Origin: Mediterranea sp. (in: CFB group bacteria)
Lineage (GTDB): Bacteria; Bacteroidota; Bacteroidia; Bacteroidales; Bacteroidaceae
Assembly: GCA_031259755.1 (NCBI GenBank)
Contig: JAIRKY010000058.1
Coordinates: 1 to 55,221, forward strand
Length of the DNA stretch: 55,221 bases
Direction: 5' to 3'
Positions 1 to 10,386 of the stretch are shown here, piece after piece. Below the pieces are notes generated by a model, which had not been told where the DNA came from, ran no database searches, and saw nothing but the letters and a program-made list of their open reading frames with translations. Numbering within the stretch: the stretch's first letter is position 1; each line of letters begins with the position of its first letter. A program made the translations under genes and the position numbers.

Positions 1-307
1 CTTCATTGAAGATTATTAATCTTATTCTCATAAAATTTCAGGATAAAAGAGCGATTGTATAGATAATCAGGCTGTTAGCCCATTGGGAAACAAATGTTTC
101 ATTTGCGGGCTGGACGAAAAGGAAGTCAAACGGCTGGCGGCGCTCCGTTATGGCGAGGGCGGGAAATGGAACACGGATACCCTTATCGTCAATGGCTATA
201 CCTACACCAACAAAACCGAAAAGACGGCGAAAAGGAAAGAAGGGTAGACACGGGCGACAAGGACGCTGGAAAAAGTGGAACAGAACGCCGAAAGAATAGA
301 AGAATAA

Positions 308-402
308 CTCAACGTAATAATTTCATAACTCAACGTAATAATTCAATATCTCGACGTAATAATTCAATAAGTCAACGACTTATTTGAATATTACGTCGAG
401 AT
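308..402 (+). repeat. 21-bp-periodic intergenic repeat (CTCAACGTAATAATTCAATAA-like) ending in a long imperfect hairpin
   Basis: Units start at 308, 329, 350 and 371 (period 21). The arms 348-372 and 378-402 are near-perfect reverse complements around loop CAACG. Confidence 0.9.
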
Positions 403-474
403 ATGATGCGTTTACATCTCCCCCATATAAAAGGTGAAAGCAAAGAAAAGGGTTTTCTTAGGATATAGGGGAGG

Positions 475-1350
475 TTATTCTAACGTAAATCCTTGTGAAC
501 CGATCCGTGTTCCGTCCGCAAAGATGTCTACACGATAGCTACCCGCATATAGAAATTCCTCCACATGCCAGTAGACGATAACAGCTTGTTCTTCTCCGTT
601 ATACTCGATATACTTCTTAATAGAGTAATTAAGCGTACGGTTTTCGTAGGGGAACGTATGTGAATTGTCTTTGGTTAGTACGCCATTATCCGGTTTAGTG
701 ATGCGCACATATAATATACGTTCTCCACTTACGGCGGTTATATTTTTGGTGATCGTGAAACCTATATTGAACTTCACTACGTCTTTTACTTTTTTCACAG
801 TTTTATCCCGTTTGTTCCTGGGTTGGATCCAGACATTGGTCGCGTCCAGTTGAGCCGCGAGCGTAACTTGTTTGTTCAACTTATCTTTTTCTTCGGATAA
901 GTTATTGATCTGACGGGAAGCCGCGTTATATTTCTGCGTAACGTCGGCAATGACTTGCTTCTGTTCTGCTGTAAGCCTGTTCAGCGAATCAATCTGGTTG
1001 ATGTAACTCATCATGACTTCGCGCAACGTGGTCAGTTCTTTCTTCAACCGCATGATCTCGGCGGCGTTGGCGCTTTTAACCGTACGCAGTTCTTCAAGAA
1101 GCCGTTGTGTTTTTAGCTGCTCCTGACTAAGCAATTGTACCAGTGAATCGTTGGTGATGGTCATTTTCAACTCATCGTATTGTGTAGCGAAACGGGTATA
1201 ATCGTTTTCCAATTCTTCTTTTTCTAATTCGAAAACCTGGACCAACTCTTTATTGTTCTGTTTCTCGGAGAACAGAAGGTATGTGACGGCCAACATAGCG
1301 ACGATCAACGTAGCGACCACAATGATCAATCCGTTGTTTTTCTTATTCAT
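475..1350 (-). CDS. Hypothetical protein with N-terminal TM segment and coiled coil
   Basis: Start set at MNKKNNGLIIVV (1350) rather than the longest ORF. Hydrophobic N-terminus followed by a long Glu/Lys/Leu-rich coiled coil. Confidence 0.75.
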   Translation of the reverse strand: MNKKNNGLIIVVATLIVAMLAVTYLLFSEKQNNKELVQVFELEKEELENDYTRFATQYDELKMTITNDSLVQLLSQEQLKTQRLLEELRTVKSANAAEIMRLKKELTTLREVMMSYINQIDSLNRLTAEQKQVIADVTQKYNAASRQINNLSEEKDKLNKQVTLAAQLDATNVWIQPRNKRDKTVKKVKDVVKFNIGFTITKNITAVSGERILYVRITKPDNGVLTKDNSHTFPYENRTLNYSIKKYIEYNGEEQAVIVYWHVEEFLYAGSYRVDIFADGTRIGSQGFTLE

Positions 1351-1594
1351 AGTTTTTAATCCGGATGAGTTAAACCAGTGCAAAAGTAGTGTTTTAATCT
1401 GTTTTACCTTGCGGTTGTATAGAGATTTATGGTTTCTTTGCACCCTACACCCAAGACCTCAGAAATGATGTTAACACTTTAACTAAATTTATTATGGAAA
1501 AATTTCTTTAATTAGATTATCGTTGTAATTTTGTCGCCGAATCCGGCATTTAATGGATAAATGAGATTCTTATTCACTTAAAAACTTAAATATT

Positions 1595-2536
1595 ATGTCA
1601 AAAGTAACTGTAGTAGGCGCGGGTAATGTAGGCGCTACATGTGCAAATGTGCTTGCTTTCAATGAAATAGCAGACGAAGTGATCATGCTCGACGTTAAAG
1701 AAGGCGTGTCGGAAGGTAAAGCAATGGATATGATGCAGACCGCTCAACTGCTGGGCTTTAATTCAACGTTGGCAGGATGCACCAACGATTATGAAAAAAC
1801 CGCGAACTCCGACGTTATTGTAATTACTTCGGGTATTCCCCGTAAACCGGGTATGACCCGCGAAGAGTTGATCGGTGTGAACGCGGGGATCGTGAAGAGT
1901 GTGGCTCAGAGTGCGTTGAAATATTCCCCAGACGCTATTCTTGTGGTAATATCCAATCCTATGGATACCATGACATACCTGGCTTTGAAATCATTAGGTT
2001 TGCCAAAGAACCGTATCATCGGTATGGGCGGCGCTTTGGACAGTTCACGTTTCAAATACTACTTGTCACAGGCTATCGGTTGCAATGCGAACGAAGTAGA
2101 AGGTATGGTTATTGGCGGCCACGGTGATACGACTATGATCCCTTTGGCTCGTTTTGCTACATACAAAGGCCTTCCGGTTTCCAACTACCTTTCTGTAGAA
2201 AAGATTGAAGAGGTCATTAAGGCCACCATGGTTGGCGGAGCTACATTGACGGGGCTTTTGGGAACTTCCGCATGGTATGCGCCAGGCGCTGCGGGAGCGT
2301 TTGTTGTGGAGGCTATCCTTCACAACCAAATGAAGATGATTCCCTGTTCTGTAGCGCTGGAAGGTGAATATGGCCAGAAAGACATCTGTTGTGGCGTTCC
2401 TGTGATCCTGGGACGTAACGGTATCGAAAAAATCGTTGAACTTCCATTGAACGATGATGAAAAAGCTAAATTTGAAGCGAGCGCTGCCGCGGTGCGTAGC
2501 ACAAATGCTGCTTTGAAAGAGGTAGGCGCCCTTTAA
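1595..2536 (+). CDS. mdh: Malate dehydrogenase
   Basis: VTVVGAGNVGATCA Rossmann motif, VISNPMDTMTYLA, GGHGDTTMIPL. Confidence 0.96.
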   Translation: MSKVTVVGAGNVGATCANVLAFNEIADEVIMLDVKEGVSEGKAMDMMQTAQLLGFNSTLAGCTNDYEKTANSDVIVITSGIPRKPGMTREELIGVNAGIVKSVAQSALKYSPDAILVVISNPMDTMTYLALKSLGLPKNRIIGMGGALDSSRFKYYLSQAIGCNANEVEGMVIGGHGDTTMIPLARFATYKGLPVSNYLSVEKIEEVIKATMVGGATLTGLLGTSAWYAPGAAGAFVVEAILHNQMKMIPCSVALEGEYGQKDICCGVPVILGRNGIEKIVELPLNDDEKAKFEASAAAVRSTNAALKEVGAL

Positions 2537-2564
2537 ACCGAAAGTGTTCTCGTCATTCATAAAT

Positions 2565-2604
2565 AATAAAGCCAGGCTAATGATCAAATTAGCCTGACTT
2601 TATT
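2565..2604. terminator. Bidirectional terminator hairpin between convergent mdh and peroxiredoxin
   Basis: AATAAAGCCAGGCTAAT-GATCAA-ATTAGCCTGACTTTATT stem with A/T flanks on both sides. Confidence 0.75.
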
Positions 2605-2627
2605 GTATCGGGGATACGCCTCTTATA

Positions 2628-3260
2628 TTAATGATTATTTAAATAATCGGCAACACCTTCTTCTGTGGCTTTCAAAGCCTCTTTTCCTTTCGACCAGTTT
2701 GCCGGACAAACCTCGCCGTTTTCTTCGAAATGCTGCAAAGCGTCTACCATGCGCAATACTTCGTCTACATTACGGCCGAGAGGCAAATCGTTGATAACAG
2801 CATGACGTACCACTCCTTCTTTGTCAATAAGGAACAATCCACGGAGAGCTACGGGAACTCCCTCGTATTTGATATTTCCGTTTTCGTCCAACGCGTAGCC
2901 GCCGGCAAGCACGCCGTAGTTTTCAGAAATTTCTTTTGAGAAGTCAGATACGATCGGATATTTGACACCTTGGATACCTCCTTCTTTCTTTGGCGTCTGC
3001 AGCCAGGCGGAATGAGAGTATTGCGAGTCGACAGAACAACCGACTACAGCTACGTTACGCTTTTCAAATTCAGCGAGCTTTTCCTGAAACGCGTGCAATT
3101 CTGTTGGGCATACGAATGTAAAGTCCATGGGATAGAAGAAAAAGACTACATACTTATTACCGTGGTATTGGCTCAATGAAAAGCCCTGAACGATCTCATG
3201 CCCGTTGACTACCGCGGTGGCATCAAAATCGGGAGCAAGTTTACCTACTAATGATCTCAT
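2628..3260 (-). CDS. Peroxiredoxin (AhpC/TSA family)
   Basis: FFYPMDFTFVCPTELHAF peroxidatic Cys motif and C-terminal VCPANW. Start MRSLVGKLAPDF at 3260. Confidence 0.95.
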   Translation of the reverse strand: MRSLVGKLAPDFDATAVVNGHEIVQGFSLSQYHGNKYVVFFFYPMDFTFVCPTELHAFQEKLAEFEKRNVAVVGCSVDSQYSHSAWLQTPKKEGGIQGVKYPIVSDFSKEISENYGVLAGGYALDENGNIKYEGVPVALRGLFLIDKEGVVRHAVINDLPLGRNVDEVLRMVDALQHFEENGEVCPANWSKGKEALKATEEGVADYLNNH

Positions 3261-3475
3261 ATTCGAATTGTATTTTATTGATGAATAAATTGATGTTCCA
3301 AAGATAGCGTTTAGTAACAATCTACAATCAATGAAAGTTTATATAATAAATCTATCGGAAAAGAGGTTTCATCAATGAGACCGGGCAGAGACTTTAATCG
3401 CATTTAAAGTTTCTGTCGCCATAGATACTTTTAAGGAATTAAAATCGTTAACAGACAGACTTTTTCTATGCGAAA

Positions 3476-3506
3476 TTTGTCTATTGACAAATAGAAGTTA
3501 CCTTTG
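3476..3506 (+). promoter_or_regulatory. Predicted Bacteroidetes sigma-type promoter for the NlpC/P60 operon
   Basis: TTTG (3476-3479), 19-bp spacer, TACCTTTG (3499-3506), matching the TTTG/TAnnTTTG consensus. Confidence 0.6.
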
Positions 3507-3612
3507 TATGGAAGAACAAGTAGTTACGGAACTGTTAAAACGATTATTGCGAGACGGAATAGAGCCGAATAATCGTAATAATATCATATAAACCCCTAAA
3601 TGAATTATTCTT

Positions 3613-4596
3613 ATGAAGAAGACTCTTTTCGGCCTGCTGGGCTTGTTGTTATTCTTTTCCTGTACCGCTCCCGATGGAAAGAATAAAAAAGTAACAAGAG
3701 AATTGGGAGATAAAACGTTTGGCATCGTTAACCTGTCCGTTTGTAACTTGCGCAGTGAGGATGACTTTTCGTCCGAGATGATAACGCAAGGTTTGCTTGG
3801 TATGCCGGTCAGGGTGTTGGAACAGACCGGTTGGTATCGAATACAGACCCCGGATGATTATATGGGCTGGGTACACCAGGCGGGTATCACGCGGATGAAC
3901 AAAGAAGAATATCATGCCTGGAACAGCGCTGAAAAGATCGTAGTTACTTCCCATTACGGATTCACTTACGAAAAGCCCGACCCTGAGTCGCAATCCGTCT
4001 CCGATGTCGTATCGGGCGACCGGCTGAAATGGGAGGGCGTCGAAGGCGCTTATTATAAGGTGGCCTATCCCGACGGGCGTAAAGCCTATATCTCTTGTTC
4101 GATCTCCCAACCCGAAAAGGAGTGGCGCAAGGTGTTGAAACAAGACGCTTCAAGCATTATCGCTACGGCCAAAACCCTGTTGGGCGTGCCTTATCTTTGG
4201 GCCGGAACTTCCGCGAAAGGAATGGATTGCAGCGGCTTTGTACGTACAACGCTTTACCTGCACGATATCATCATACCCAGAGATGCTTCGCAACAAGCCT
4301 GTGTGGGCGAACATATTGATATTGCCCCCGATTTTGGCAACCTGCAACCCGGCGACCTGCTTTTCTTCGGACGCAAAGCTACGGCGGAACGTAAAGAACG
4401 TGTTGTGCATGTAGCTATATATATAGGCGATAAGAAGTTCATCCATGCCCAGGGTGATGTGCGCATCAATAGTTTTGATCCGGCAGACGCGGATTTCGAT
4501 GAATACAATCTGAACCGTTTGTTGTTTGCTACCCGTTTTTTGGATTCGATCGGCACGCCCGGGATCAATACGACAGCCACAAACGCTTATTATTAA
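3613..4596 (+). CDS. NlpC/P60 family lipoprotein peptidase with SH3-like domain
   Basis: Lipobox LLFFSC; GMDCSGFVRTTLYLHDI catalytic Cys; HVAIYIGDKKFIHA. Confidence 0.92.
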   Translation: MKKTLFGLLGLLLFFSCTAPDGKNKKVTRELGDKTFGIVNLSVCNLRSEDDFSSEMITQGLLGMPVRVLEQTGWYRIQTPDDYMGWVHQAGITRMNKEEYHAWNSAEKIVVTSHYGFTYEKPDPESQSVSDVVSGDRLKWEGVEGAYYKVAYPDGRKAYISCSISQPEKEWRKVLKQDASSIIATAKTLLGVPYLWAGTSAKGMDCSGFVRTTLYLHDIIIPRDASQQACVGEHIDIAPDFGNLQPGDLLFFGRKATAERKERVVHVAIYIGDKKFIHAQGDVRINSFDPADADFDEYNLNRLLFATRFLDSIGTPGINTTATNAYY

Positions 4597-4613
4597 TAAG
4601 GAAGGAGTTAGAT

Positions 4614-5768
4614 ATGAAACAGAACAGAAGACAATTCCTAAAAACAGCGGCATTGACTACGCTGGGTTCAGGCCTCATCCTGAATAAAACGCTTGCCGGC
4701 GAAAAACCGGCTTTATTCTCCGTTAACCGTACAGTAGGGCGCGATGCTAAAATGAAACTTTCGTTCCGGCCCTACGAGTTACAACTGCGCCATGTTTTTA
4801 CCGTAGCTACTTATTCGCGGACAACAACTCCCGATGTACAAGTAGAAATAGCGTATGAGGGGGTCGTCGGGTACGGCGAAGCCTCGATGCCTCCTTATCT
4901 TGGAGAGACGGTCGAATCGGTGATGAACTTCCTGGGTAAAGTGAACCTGGAGCAGTTTAATGACCCGTTCCAGCTGGAAGATATACTGGCCTACATTGAT
5001 GGCGTCATGCCCGGGAACACTGCGGCTAAAGCGTCTGTCGACATCGCTTTGCACGACCTGGTCGGTAAGTTGCTCGGAGCGCCATGGTATAAGATCTGGG
5101 GGTTGAATAAGGAAAAAGCGCCTTCTACGACATTCACGATCGGAATCGATACGGCGGATGTGGTACGCGAGAAAACAGAAGAGGTGGCGGGGCGATTCAA
5201 TATACTGAAAGTGAAACTCGGACGCGAGAACGATAAGGAGATGATCGAGACCATCCGTTCCGTCAGCGACCTACCTATTGCGGTCGATGCCAATCAGGGA
5301 TGGACAGACAAGAAACATGCGCTGGATATGATCCATTGGTTGAAAGAAAAAGGTATTGTCATGGTGGAACAACCCATGCCCAAAACACAATTGGACGATA
5401 TCGCGTGGGTCACTCAGCACAGTCCTCTGCCGGTCTTCGCCGATGAGTCCCTGCAACGCTTGAGTGATGTTGCAGGACTGAGCGGAGCATTTACCGGCAT
5501 CAACATCAAACTGATGAAGTGTACCGGTATGCGCGAGGCTTGGAAGATGGTTACGCTGGCCCGCGCATTGAATATGAAAGTGATGGTGGGATGTATGACG
5601 GAAACATCCTGCGCTATTTCTGCGGCCGCCCAGTTCTCACCGGCGGTTGATTTTGCCGATCTCGACGGGGCGCTGCTGATCGCTAATGACAGGTTTAAAG
5701 GTATGGAAGTCGTGAAAGGAAAGATCACCCTGAATGACTTGCCTGGTATTGGAGTGGTTAAGCGATGA
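4614..5768 (+). CDS. Dipeptide (L-Ala-D/L-Glu) epimerase, enolase superfamily, with Tat-like signal
   Basis: RRQFLKTAALTTLGSG signal; KVKLG, DANQGW, FADES and MKCTG motifs of the muconate-lactonizing/epimerase group. Confidence 0.9.
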   Translation: MKQNRRQFLKTAALTTLGSGLILNKTLAGEKPALFSVNRTVGRDAKMKLSFRPYELQLRHVFTVATYSRTTTPDVQVEIAYEGVVGYGEASMPPYLGETVESVMNFLGKVNLEQFNDPFQLEDILAYIDGVMPGNTAAKASVDIALHDLVGKLLGAPWYKIWGLNKEKAPSTTFTIGIDTADVVREKTEEVAGRFNILKVKLGRENDKEMIETIRSVSDLPIAVDANQGWTDKKHALDMIHWLKEKGIVMVEQPMPKTQLDDIAWVTQHSPLPVFADESLQRLSDVAGLSGAFTGINIKLMKCTGMREAWKMVTLARALNMKVMVGCMTETSCAISAAAQFSPAVDFADLDGALLIANDRFKGMEVVKGKITLNDLPGIGVVKR

Positions 5769-7093
5769 TGTGCAAGCCTTATTTCAGTATATTCTTTCTC
5801 CTGTTCGCCTGCCAATCGCCCAAGACGGATCAGGTTGCCGTGGATTGGGAACAGGAGCGGATGGAACGTATAAAGATCGATTTCTCCCGTACGGAAGATG
5901 ACGTGAAGGCGTATATCCGCAAGTACATTCCCGATGTTACGGACGAACAGATGCGTCATTGGGAAGACGCCAAGGCGCTCGAGTATATGATCATTGATGG
6001 TGAAAGGCGCTATCTCCGTAATGCGGCGCCCAACTTGTTCCGGGTCGATTCTGCCGCCCGGGCCATTAAGGCCGCTAAGGATGGCGACCCGCTGAGCGGT
6101 AGCGAGAAAGTGAACCGGAAACATTTGCCAGAAGTTATTCGTGCGGTGAAAAAGCTAAAGGTAGATACTGTGCTTCCTGTCCGTATGCGGGTGAAGTACA
6201 CATTGACTGTGGAGGCGAACGCTGTACCCGATGGAGAAGTGATCCGTTGCTGGCTGCCGTATCCCAAGGACAAACAACACCGTCAGAAGGATGTGACGTT
6301 TATCTTTGCCAGTGAGCCGGAATATATTTTATCTCCCGTATCTTACCAACATTCCACGCTTTATATGGAGAAGAAAGCAATGAAAGATCAGCCGACGGTT
6401 TTCTCGGAAGAATTTACGTATACCTCTTATGCGGAATGGCGCAGGCTGGAACCGGAAGATGTCTTGCCTTATGATACGACGACCTGTTTATATAAGGAAT
6501 ATACGGCGGAGCGCGAAACCCATGTCCGATTCTCCCCCCGTATAAAACAATTGGCCGAGCGGTTGGCGGGAGACGAGCCAGATCCGCTATTGAAAGCGCG
6601 ACGCTATTTCAGATGGATAAACGATAGCTTTCCTTGGGCATCGGCGCGTGAATATTCTACGATTCCCAACATACCGGAATATGTGCTCGATAACAATCAT
6701 GGCGATTGCGGCCAGGTAACCCTCCTTTTCGTTACCCTGTGCCGCTATAGCGGTATTCCGGCGCATTTTCAGAGTGGTTTTATGATGCATCCCGGCGCCT
6801 GGAACCTGCATGACTGGGCGGAAGTGTATTTTGAAGGCGTCGGCTGGGCGCCTGTCGACCAGTCGTTCGGTATTCCGGCCTACGCGCGGACCCCTGAAGA
6901 AGAAATGTTCTTCCTGGGAGGTATCGATGCCTGGCGTATGATCGTGAACAACGATTATTCTATGCCGCTTTATCCGGAAAAGAAATATCCCCGGAGCGAA
7001 ACTGTTGACTTTCAGCGTGGCGAGGTCGAGTGGACGGGAGGTAATCTTTATTTTGATCAATGGGATTATAACATGGAGATTGAATATCTGTAA
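5765..7093 (+). CDS. Transglutaminase-like domain lipoprotein
   Basis: Start overlaps the epimerase stop by 4 nt; NNHGDCGQVTLLFVTLCRYSGIPAHFQSGF, HDWAEVYFEGVGWAPVDQSFG. Confidence 0.88.
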   Translation: MMCKPYFSIFFLLFACQSPKTDQVAVDWEQERMERIKIDFSRTEDDVKAYIRKYIPDVTDEQMRHWEDAKALEYMIIDGERRYLRNAAPNLFRVDSAARAIKAAKDGDPLSGSEKVNRKHLPEVIRAVKKLKVDTVLPVRMRVKYTLTVEANAVPDGEVIRCWLPYPKDKQHRQKDVTFIFASEPEYILSPVSYQHSTLYMEKKAMKDQPTVFSEEFTYTSYAEWRRLEPEDVLPYDTTTCLYKEYTAERETHVRFSPRIKQLAERLAGDEPDPLLKARRYFRWINDSFPWASAREYSTIPNIPEYVLDNNHGDCGQVTLLFVTLCRYSGIPAHFQSGFMMHPGAWNLHDWAEVYFEGVGWAPVDQSFGIPAYARTPEEEMFFLGGIDAWRMIVNNDYSMPLYPEKKYPRSETVDFQRGEVEWTGGNLYFDQWDYNMEIEYL

Positions 7094-7303
7094 CTCCTTT
7101 TGTCACAATGAGTGTAAATTTGTCAGGTTTTGCCGTTAAGCGCTGTTAAGTGATAACATGCTCTGTTAAAAGAGAACAAAAAACAGGAACAAACGGAAGT
7201 ATTGAATGATTTTTGTTGTTATTTTACCGACGGAAATGTTAATCCGAAGAGAATTATAGTGTTAAATACAAATAGAATATTAACAAGCTAATGAAATAGA
7301 AGT

Positions 7304-8824
7304 ATGAAAAGAACAACGAAAAACATCCTTGTTGTAGGAGCGATCGTCTTGCTTAGTTCGGGTGTGGCTGGTTTGACCACATACTCCATGATGAACGATG
7401 GTAAACATGGAATTACAGTTTTATCTTCCGAATCTTCCAACGATCTGTTCAAACAAAATCCGAATGTTAAGCTTGCTACATTCAACGCAATGGACGCCCA
7501 ACCTGTTGATTTGACATTGGCGGCGGAAAATTCGGTCCATGCCGTGGTACATATTAAATCGACAGAACGCTCCAGGACAAGAACCGTACAACAAATGCCC
7601 GATTTTTTCGATTTCTTCTTCGGAGATGGACAGGGACGTCAACGCCAGATACAGACCGAACCCCGTGTGGGATTCGGATCAGGAGTGATCATCTCCAAAG
7701 ATGGATATGTTGTAACCAACAACCATGTGATCGAGGGAGCCGACGAGATCAGCGTGACACTGAATGATAACCGTGAGTTCATCGGCCGTGTGGTTGGTAC
7801 GGACCCAAATACTGACCTCGCGTTGGTGAAAATAGAAGGTGATGATTTCCCGACACTGCCGATTGGCGACTCCGATGCTTTAAAAGTAGGGGAGTGGGTG
7901 CTTGCGGTGGGTAATCCTTTCAACCTGACTTCTACCGTAACCGCAGGTATTGTAAGCGCTAAAGCCCGTTCATTGGGGGTATATAGCGGAGGGATAGAGT
8001 CATTTATCCAGACCGATGCGGCTATCAATAAAGGAAACAGTGGCGGCGCGTTGGTTAATGCCAAAGGTGAATTGATCGGTATTAACGCCGTACTTTCTTC
8101 ACCTACGGGAGCTTATACCGGGTATGGATTTGCTATTCCGACCAGTATCATGACTAAGGTCGTAAGCGACTTGAAACAATACGGAACTGTACAACGCGCT
8201 ATTCTTGGCATTAGAGGCAATTCCATCAGCAATAAGGGCTTGATTGAAGAATTGCGGAAGAAAGCCAAGGACCTTGACGTGGTAGATGGCGTATGGGTTG
8301 GCGAAGTTATCGAAGGAGGTTCGGCTGCGGGAGCTGATATTAAGGTCGATGACGTGATCGTAGGCATTGACGGTAAGCTCGTTAAAACCATGGCTGACTT
8401 GCAGGAGGCTCTGGCGAAACACCGGCCGGGTGATAAGGTGAAAGTGAAACTGATCCGTGATAAGAAAGAAAGGACGGTTGAAATAACATTAAAGAATGAA
8501 CAAGGTACAACCAATGTTGTGAAGAATGCCGATATGGAAATTCTGGGAGCTGCTTTCAGGGAGTTGCCTGACGGAATGAAGAAGCAGCTCAACCTGAGTT
8601 CAGGCCTTGAAGTTACAGGGGTAAATTCAGGCAAGATGGCAGATGCCGGTGTCCGTAAAGGATTTATCATCCTGAAAGCTAACAACCAAATTGTTCGTAA
8701 GGTGAGCGATCTGGAAGAGATCTTTAAAGTTGCCGTGAAGTCACCCGAACAAGTACTGTTTATCTCAGGTATGTTCCCGTCAGGAAAACGCACCAGCTAT
8801 GCGGTCGACCTGTCACAGGATTAA
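7304..8824 (+). CDS. Do-family periplasmic serine protease (HtrA/DegP-like) with PDZ domains
   Basis: GSGVIISKDGYVVTNNHVI, GNSGGALVNAKGELIGIN, and two C-terminal PDZ-like regions. Confidence 0.96.
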   Translation: MKRTTKNILVVGAIVLLSSGVAGLTTYSMMNDGKHGITVLSSESSNDLFKQNPNVKLATFNAMDAQPVDLTLAAENSVHAVVHIKSTERSRTRTVQQMPDFFDFFFGDGQGRQRQIQTEPRVGFGSGVIISKDGYVVTNNHVIEGADEISVTLNDNREFIGRVVGTDPNTDLALVKIEGDDFPTLPIGDSDALKVGEWVLAVGNPFNLTSTVTAGIVSAKARSLGVYSGGIESFIQTDAAINKGNSGGALVNAKGELIGINAVLSSPTGAYTGYGFAIPTSIMTKVVSDLKQYGTVQRAILGIRGNSISNKGLIEELRKKAKDLDVVDGVWVGEVIEGGSAAGADIKVDDVIVGIDGKLVKTMADLQEALAKHRPGDKVKVKLIRDKKERTVEITLKNEQGTTNVVKNADMEILGAAFRELPDGMKKQLNLSSGLEVTGVNSGKMADAGVRKGFIILKANNQIVRKVSDLEEIFKVAVKSPEQVLFISGMFPSGKRTSYAVDLSQD

Positions 8825-9061
8825 CAAGCAAAAAATAATATAGGATAGATCATAGCGGCCTGGATGGCCGCGGCATAAGGTAAAAAGATTCAAATTAAGT
8901 TAATGTGAGACAAAAGTGCGTCAATAGTTAAACCTGTTGACGCTCTTTATTGTTAGAAGTTAGAAGATAGAAGTAACTTCTGATTTATTTAAAAAGTTGC
9001 TTGGTATTTGCATGGAAATGAATAAAATCTTGTAATTTTGCACACTAAATTTGTTTTTAGG

Positions 9062-9922
9062 ATGAGACAGCTAAAGATAACAAAAAGTATCACCAACAGA
9101 GAGAGCGCTTCTCTTGACAAGTATTTACAGGAAATTGGCCGTGAAGACCTGATTACGGTTGAAGAAGAAGTCGAACTCGCTCAACGTATCCGTAAAGGAG
9201 ACCGTGTGGCGTTGGAAAAACTAACCCGTGCGAATCTGCGTTTCGTTGTTTCGGTAGCTAAACAGTACCAGAACCAAGGTTTGAGTTTGCCCGACTTGAT
9301 TAACGAGGGTAATTTAGGGTTGATTAAAGCTGCGGAGAAATTCGATGAAACGCGCGGTTTTAAATTTATCAGTTACGCGGTGTGGTGGATTCGTCAGTCT
9401 ATTCTGCAAGCGTTGGCGGAACAATCAAGAATTGTCCGCCTTCCGTTGAATCAGGTAGGTTCGCTGAATAAGATCAGCAAAGCTTTCTCCAAGTTCGAAC
9501 AGGAAAACGAGCGCCGCCCTTCTCCCGAAGAGTTGGCCGAAGAGCTGGATATTCCGGTAGATAAGATCTCCGACACGCTGAAAGTATCAGGACGTCACAT
9601 CTCGGTTGACGCCCCGTTTGTAGAAGGTGAAGACAACAGCCTGTTGGATGTGCTGATCAACGATGACTCTCCGATGGCGGATTATACGTTGGTAAATGAA
9701 TCTCTTGCGAAGGAAATCGATAGAGCGCTATCTACGTTGACCGAAAGGGAAAAAGATATCATACAGATGTTTTTTGGTATCGGACAACAAGAACTGACAT
9801 TGGAAGAGATCGGCGATAAGTTTGGACTCACTCGCGAGCGTGTTCGTCAGATTAAAGAAAAAGCGATCCGCAGACTAAGAACAAGTAATCGCAGTCAGTT
9901 GCTCAAATCTTATCTGGGATAA
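9062..9922 (+). CDS. rpoD: Primary RNA polymerase sigma factor, sigma-70 family
   Basis: [63 protein letters not shown]-like 4.2 region. Confidence 0.95.
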   Translation: MRQLKITKSITNRESASLDKYLQEIGREDLITVEEEVELAQRIRKGDRVALEKLTRANLRFVVSVAKQYQNQGLSLPDLINEGNLGLIKAAEKFDETRGFKFISYAVWWIRQSILQALAEQSRIVRLPLNQVGSLNKISKAFSKFEQENERRPSPEELAEELDIPVDKISDTLKVSGRHISVDAPFVEGEDNSLLDVLINDDSPMADYTLVNESLAKEIDRALSTLTEREKDIIQMFFGIGQQELTLEEIGDKFGLTRERVRQIKEKAIRRLRTSNRSQLLKSYLG

Positions 9923-9968
9923 ATAAAAGATTACCACCTTTGTGGATCATTAATAATTTAGATAGAGT

Positions 9969-10361
9969 ATGAAATTCGCTAAAATAGCTCTTTTGTTTGT
10001 GGTGGTCTTGATGGTATGTTCTGCCGCTTCCAAGAAAAGTAAGTCTGTATATGCGTTCGGTTTTTCGGCGTCATTCACAGATACTATTGTGTATTGTACG
10101 GAAATTCAGGTGTTGGATAGCGTACATCTGGACAAAAACGGTTTCTTACCTTACAGAGACCATTATAGCTATCAGTTAAAGAACTATCTGGAATATCAGA
10201 AAGGGGAGAAAAACAGAACCTGTATGATCTATTTCTCTAACAACCAGGCAAAACTTTCTAAAGAGAGGGCTAAGTTGTTGGGTAAATATAAGAAAGATAA
10301 GACCATAAAACAGGAAGAATTGAAACGGGCCGAATTTTCTTTTAAGAAACCTGAAGATTGA
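9969..10361 (+). CDS. Hypothetical secreted protein
   Basis: Signal-peptide-like N-terminus; uninterrupted ORF between rpoD and the clostripain gene. Confidence 0.65.
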   Translation: MKFAKIALLFVVVLMVCSAASKKSKSVYAFGFSASFTDTIVYCTEIQVLDSVHLDKNGFLPYRDHYSYQLKNYLEYQKGEKNRTCMIYFSNNQAKLSKERAKLLGKYKKDKTIKQEELKRAEFSFKKPED

Positions 10362-10386
10362 TGATTGAAAATGAAAAAGGTAGGAC

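Noticed and set aside
94-387. 97-aa ORF at the window start
   Set aside because: The C-terminal half is the 21-bp repeat. Another frame over 80-250 (KCFICGLDEKEVKRLAALRYGEGGKWNTDTLIVNGYTYTNK) looks protein-like, but I cannot assign it.
3508-3591. 27-codon ORF MEEQVVTELLKRLLRDGIEPNNRNNII
   Set aside because: Its ATG directly follows the predicted TACCTTTG -7 element, so it would lie upstream of or at the transcription start; probably not translated.
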